Assembly: GCA_028718465.1 (NCBI GenBank)
Contig: JAQULX010000161.1
Location: forward strand, 1 to 6,619
Length of the DNA: 6,619 bases
Source: Dehalococcoidales bacterium
Lineage (GTDB): Bacteria > Chloroflexota > Dehalococcoidia > Dehalococcoidales > UBA3254
Reading direction: 5' to 3'
In this document: positions 5,386 through 6,619 of the stretch, in pieces
How the letters are laid out: every line of letters begins with the position of its first letter
Numbering within the stretch: position 1 is the stretch's first letter
The notes under the pieces: model-generated
Told to the model about the DNA's origin: nothing
Databases searched by the model: none
The model's input: only the letters and a program-made list of their open reading frames with translations
Position numbers and translations under genes: made by a program

Positions 5386-6619
5386 ATGTCAACCTATACC
5401 TGTGATGTAGTTGTAATTGGCAGCGGTCCCAACGGTCTTCTGGCGGCGGCCTATCTCAGTAAAGCCGGCCTGAAGACCCTGGTACTGGAGCGCCGGCTGG
5501 AATGCGGCGGGGGTCTGGCCACCGAGGAAGTGACCATTCCCGGCTTTCTACATAACACTCATGCCATCTACCATATGATGACGGAGTATGCCCCGGTCTA
5601 TAAAGACTTCCGGCTGGAGGAGCAGTACGGCATCCGGCACATCCTCCCGGAGATGGTGTGGGCTATTCCGGTCAAAGGGGGCAAGTCGATTGCTTTGTAT
5701 AGCGATGTAGACAGGACCTGTGAATCGATTGCCCGCTATTCCCGGCATGATGCGGAGACCTACCGGGAGGTCTGTCACAAGTATCAGAGCTATATGGATG
5801 AGTTTATAGCCGCGGCAACCTATGTCAAGCCGGTCCCGGCCATGGAGCAGTTGATGGTCTTATCCCAGCATGAGGTAGGCCGGGAGTTGCTGGAGCTGTC
5901 CGAGAAGTCACCCAAGGAGCTGATCGACAGCCTGTTTGAGAATGAACAGGTCAAGACCCTGCTGCTGTATCTCACCTGTCACTGGGGGCTGGAGTATGAT
6001 CTGACCGGCCTGGGCTTTCTGACCGCCCTGTACATCAACCGGGCGACCAGCTACAAGCTGGTAGAGGGAGGCTCGCACATGCTCTTCCAGGCCCTGCAGA
6101 AAGCCACCATCGAGAATGGGGGGATGATCTGGGGCAATCGCGATGTGAGGAAGATCATTCTGGAGAATGGGGCCGCCACAGGGGTGCAGACTGAGGATGG
6201 GACCATTATCGAAGCCCGGAAGGCCGTCTTGAGTACGGTCAATCCCCATCAGACCTTCTTTGAGTTTATCGGGCGGGAGAAGCTGGAGACCGAGATAGCC
6301 CAGAGGCTCGATGATTACCAGTGGGACAAGTGGAGCCTGTTTACCGTTCACCTGGCGCTGGAGACCCCGCCGGTCTTTGCCGACCCGACTGTTGGCGGGG
6401 CGGAGATTCACCTGCTGGGTTATGATCAGTACCAGGACCTTATCACCCACTGGGATACTATTCTCCAGGGGGAGATACCGGCCAGGCCGGGCTTTAACGT
6501 CTGTTTCCCTAGTTTACACGATCCCTCCCAAGCTCCTCCCGGTAAATGTTCCGGCCTGGTCTCCATGATGGCTCCCTACAATCTGAAAGAGGGTGGAGCA
6601 GAAAGATGGTACAGCTACA
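5386..6619 (+). CDS. Phytoene-dehydrogenase-like FAD-dependent oxidoreductase (second of two), 3' truncated by window edge
   Basis: The frame from the ATG at 5386 stays open to the window end, giving 411 complete codons. Family length suggests roughly 100-140 residues are missing, including the C-terminal FAD segment. The N-terminal motif is [14 protein letters not shown] (8-21), with G12, G14 and G17 in exactly the same register as the upstream protein. Glu35 (LVLERR) is the ribose-binding acid, and CGGGLA lies at 40-45. PGF is at 52-54, matching APGF near 52-55 of the neighbour. The second FAD-contact region is [13 protein letters not shown] (225-237), then [20 protein letters not shown] (243-262), again colinear with the upstream protein. 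The two are therefore paralogs, though well diverged. This gene is distinctly more GC-rich than its operon partner. The pair may act in sequence or as a heteromer; both are inference. The reaction and substrate cannot be determined from what is visible. Confidence 0.88.
   Translation, partial: MSTYTCDVVVIGSGPNGLLAAAYLSKAGLKTLVLERRLECGGGLATEEVTIPGFLHNTHAIYHMMTEYAPVYKDFRLEEQYGIRHILPEMVWAIPVKGGKSIALYSDVDRTCESIARYSRHDAETYREVCHKYQSYMDEFIAAATYVKPVPAMEQLMVLSQHEVGRELLELSEKSPKELIDSLFENEQVKTLLLYLTCHWGLEYDLTGLGFLTALYINRATSYKLVEGGSHMLFQALQKATIENGGMIWGNRDVRKIILENGAATGVQTEDGTIIEARKAVLSTVNPHQTFFEFIGREKLETEIAQRLDDYQWDKWSLFTVHLALETPPVFADPTVGGAEIHLLGYDQYQDLITHWDTILQGEIPARPGFNVCFPSLHDPSQAPPGKCSGLVSMMAPYNLKEGGAERWYSY

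Noticed and set aside
5908..6450. Open frame of 180 codons on the minus strand opposite the second flavoprotein
   Set aside because: The plus strand here is unambiguously coding with family motifs. The minus-strand translation has no recognisable domain and looks like a GC-rich shadow frame.

Overview
The window holds five protein-coding genes packed into 6.6 kb, with no RNA genes, insertion sequences, CRISPR arrays or phage genes that I can see. No gene-free stretch exceeds 181 bases. The organism is a bacterium with strong Shine-Dalgarno sites (AGGAGG, AAGGAG). A fused TRAP carboxylate-type transporter, an NAD-type short-chain dehydrogenase and paired FAD oxidoreductases suggest an anaerobic or marine/sediment-type heterotroph. 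Frequent ATA and AGG codons in otherwise GC-rich genes made me think of Chloroflexota (Dehalococcoidia) or Desulfobacterota, but this is a weak guess.

Layout, left to right: (1) bases 1-1667, plus strand: the 3' part of a fused DctQ-DctM TRAP transporter permease, open at the window's left edge. (2) 1754-2512, plus strand: a complete classical short-chain dehydrogenase/reductase (SDR), 86 bases downstream of the permease and possibly cotranscribed with it. (3) 2544-3527, minus strand: a helix-turn-helix/WYL-type transcription regulator, convergent with the SDR gene. (4) 3528-3708: a 181-base divergent promoter region with an imperfect direct repeat and a candidate extended -10. (5) 3709-5355 and 5386-6619 (running off the right edge), plus strand: two tandem, clearly related but divergent phytoene-dehydrogenase-like FAD oxidoreductases, 30 bases apart and almost certainly one operon.

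The simplest reading is a catabolic or modification locus. The TRAP system imports an organic acid, the SDR oxidises or reduces a hydroxyl/keto group, and the two flavoproteins saturate, desaturate or isomerise carbon-carbon bonds. The divergently transcribed WYL regulator would control the flavoprotein pair and perhaps its own gene. The substrate cannot be read from the sequence; no phytoene synthase or other carotenoid gene is in view, so a carotenoid role should not be assumed. Base composition is uneven: the permease and the second flavoprotein are GC-rich, the SDR and regulator much more AT-rich, and the first flavoprotein intermediate, which hints that the locus was assembled from parts of different history.
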